NCBI GenBank assembly: GCA_009695285.1
Contig: SIBH01000011.1
Span: forward strand, 1 to 32,336
From: Pedosphaera sp.
GTDB lineage: Bacteria > Verrucomicrobiota > Verrucomicrobiia > Limisphaerales > SIBH01
Direction of reading: 5' to 3'
Length of the DNA stretch: 32,336 nucleotides
Shown here: one piece after another, positions 32,101 to 32,336 of the stretch
How positions within the stretch are numbered: the stretch's first letter is position 1
Layout: each line of letters begins with the position of its first letter
Position numbers and translations under genes: made by a program
The notes under the pieces: generated by a model
Seen by the model: the letters and a program-made list of their open reading frames with translations, nothing else
Database searches by the model: none
Told to the model about the DNA's origin: nothing

Positions 32101-32336
32101 AAGCCGCTCATCGGCTCGCTCACCGCCAAGCTTGCGGACAAATCTCTCTCCGATGATGCGCGCGCCCAGGCCGCCGCGAATTTGCTGGGCGTTCGTTCCC
32201 AGGACGCGGGGGCGATCGCCTCGGTGGCGAAGCTGCTCGGACCTGATCATTCGGCCGGTTTGCAACGGCTCATCGTCGAAGCGCTCGGCAACATTCCCGA
32301 TGCGCCCGCCGGCCAGGCACTGGTCGCGGCCTACCC
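29188..32336 (+). CDS. ThuA-domain / PVC dehydrogenase / HEAT protein, 3' end outside window
   Basis: The frame is open from ATG 29188 to the window edge (1049 codons, no stop). A signal peptide comes first (MKSKIFLDFAVLAFVGGQLL then SAAE). A ThuA-like domain (glutamine-amidotransferase fold) spans about 24-250: VFVRAGVKTHGPNQHDHPHF, VVVIYAADGM, GGGVVVIHDGVVSG and YRAFVSIPGHEFTSFEAPQY. From about 285 a 'membrane-bound dehydrogenase' propeller follows (IMSVEWDTKGRMWVAETPEY) with two DxDxDG calcium-like motifs (EDTDGDGVMD, RDTDGDGKAD), HAVTSNLRWGPDGWIYGSVG and HSRVGPDGAMYVVDFYNQ. From about 705 it is HEAT-like (LVSMLSHPNGWVRTTANRLL, DKDPAVRKNAARLA). In known members a heme c domain closes the protein; here it would lie past the edge. 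Likely periplasmic and working with the Gfo/Idh/MocA neighbour. Confidence 0.87.
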   Translation, partial: MKSKIFLDFAVLAFVGGQLLSAAEPLRVFVRAGVKTHGPNQHDHPHFLADYTKLLTERGMKVDGALKFPTGEQLDQTDVVVIYAADGMRITGPDRANFEKFLQRGGGVVVIHDGVVSGDQNEWCKSIIGGAWIWPKDNPGKTGTKFLEGQVGVFFVDGTHPISRGLSNFDWKDEIYYDLDMAPDVFVLATSFHDINIILPQLWTYEKTLAGGSAPYRAFVSIPGHEFTSFEAPQYRAVLLRGIAWAGKHANPDKFCSKEELASLKYPPGGPVPAAKAVKEFKLHPEFNVTLTADENIAEKIMSVEWDTKGRMWVAETPEYPNGRMNNKNDLNAEPNKRLDPKKYPIGAKEDRPGRDRISMLEDTDGDGVMDKKTVFADGLELVTSLVFYKDGVIVAQAPDFLWIRDTDGDGKADKVEKILTGWGVGDTHAVTSNLRWGPDGWIYGSVGYSAGTVSSGDGSKKFGRISAGIYRFRPDGSALEQVAAGGCNQWGCEVAPDGEIIFTTATCGAPICHVVMPEKFLARGNVGGHRSFSSIMEENKIYPPFKETRKPYVQIDWVGAWTAATGSAIYDGGAWPGKWAPDDRYSFFLSEATMHIFHHEFLDPKGSTYQGRKEEDRKETHFMTSTDYWFRPIHSRVGPDGAMYVVDFYNQIAGHNDTRGPKVGHGARNAAVRPDRDHHFTRVYRVQHNEAVKLPAFKLDAKDAASLVSMLSHPNGWVRTTANRLLNEAQPAAAGPALAAAMKTSASKYGRIQALYALNNLGQLDDKLMVAALTDKDPAVRKNAARLASERTAVSPEVQRSIEAMLHETDGRARINAVMALGSFPATAESSAALVAVWPSAATDKFMQSAIIGAASQNPGESINAALAHGTAGTHDGFVSHLVRVIATKGEPEKAAAFVIGLSKAPASGNALKAVALESLAANLKIVPSWTAELQAALKTLMASPNSAVVAATVPLIGRWDKDGALAGEIKPLIGSLTAKLADKSLSDDARAQAAANLLGVRSQDAGAIASVAKLLGPDHSAGLQRLIVEALGNIPDAPAGQALVAAY

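Noticed and set aside
29902-32265. A 787-codon open frame on the minus strand
   Set aside because: It is antisense to the ThuA/PVC dehydrogenase frame, which has a signal peptide and recognisable domains. The minus-strand product is Arg/Gly/His-rich with no motif. Long antisense frames are expected at this GC content.

Overview
The window looks like a chromosomal segment of a GC-rich member of the Verrucomicrobiota (probably the Pedosphaera/Limisphaerales side). The evidence is a combination of lineage-typical genes: a prepilin-like protein with a DUF1559-style tail, two very large secreted PVC-type proteins of the 'membrane-bound dehydrogenase / heme-binding' class, a Tat-exported Gfo/Idh/MocA oxidoreductase, secreted proteins ending in a YRVQF...FYRV C-terminal domain, and many short palindromic dispersed repeats at gene ends. 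Ribosome binding sites are mostly weak.

Layout. 1-3005: an HD-domain phosphohydrolase and a UvrD/PcrA-type helicase, both intact. 3011-5608: an accessory patch holding a broken coiled-coil gene between two ~100-bp inverted repeats, a DUF433/DUF5615 toxin-antitoxin (TA) pair whose toxin has a nonsense codon, a PIN toxin/antitoxin pair whose natural start is out of frame by one base, and a small coiled-coil protein. 5762-7069: divergent TPR protein and HAD phosphatase. 7293-9195: a clearly decayed clpB (stops, frameshift, internal deletion, lost 3' end). 9428-12847: a large secreted lamin-tail/DUF3616 protein. 12860-14481 (minus): a coupled prepilin/STN-like pair. 14898-17984 (minus): a secreted PVC-type protein with a cytochrome c domain. 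18399-24462: gyrB, gyrA and a eukaryote-type hisA, all intact. 24669-25794: a degenerate IS630-family element sitting between the two ends of a secreted-protein gene. 25867-27696 (minus): an MsbA-like ABC exporter. 27824-32336: a Tat-exported Gfo/Idh/MocA oxidoreductase followed by a ThuA-PVC dehydrogenase-HEAT protein that runs off the window.

How it fits together. Housekeeping genes (helicase, gyrAB, hisA) are cleanly open over kilobases, while accessory genes (coiled-coil gene, both toxins, clpB, transposase) carry stops and indels, which argues for real decay more than uniform sequencing error. Short palindromes recur at gene 3' ends and at truncation points: one family occurs three times (5652, 7073, 24510), and single palindromes lie at 868, 4548, 7173, 9252, 14599 and 20927. 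The most coherent functional unit is the exported oxidoreductase plus ThuA-dehydrogenase pair at the right end, which resembles a periplasmic, cytochrome-linked version of ThuA/ThuB-style sugar oxidation. I found no CRISPR array, tRNA, rRNA or recognised defence island, and no clearly new system. The best candidates for something undescribed are the inverted-repeat-bounded unit at 3011-3809 and the three-copy nested palindrome family.
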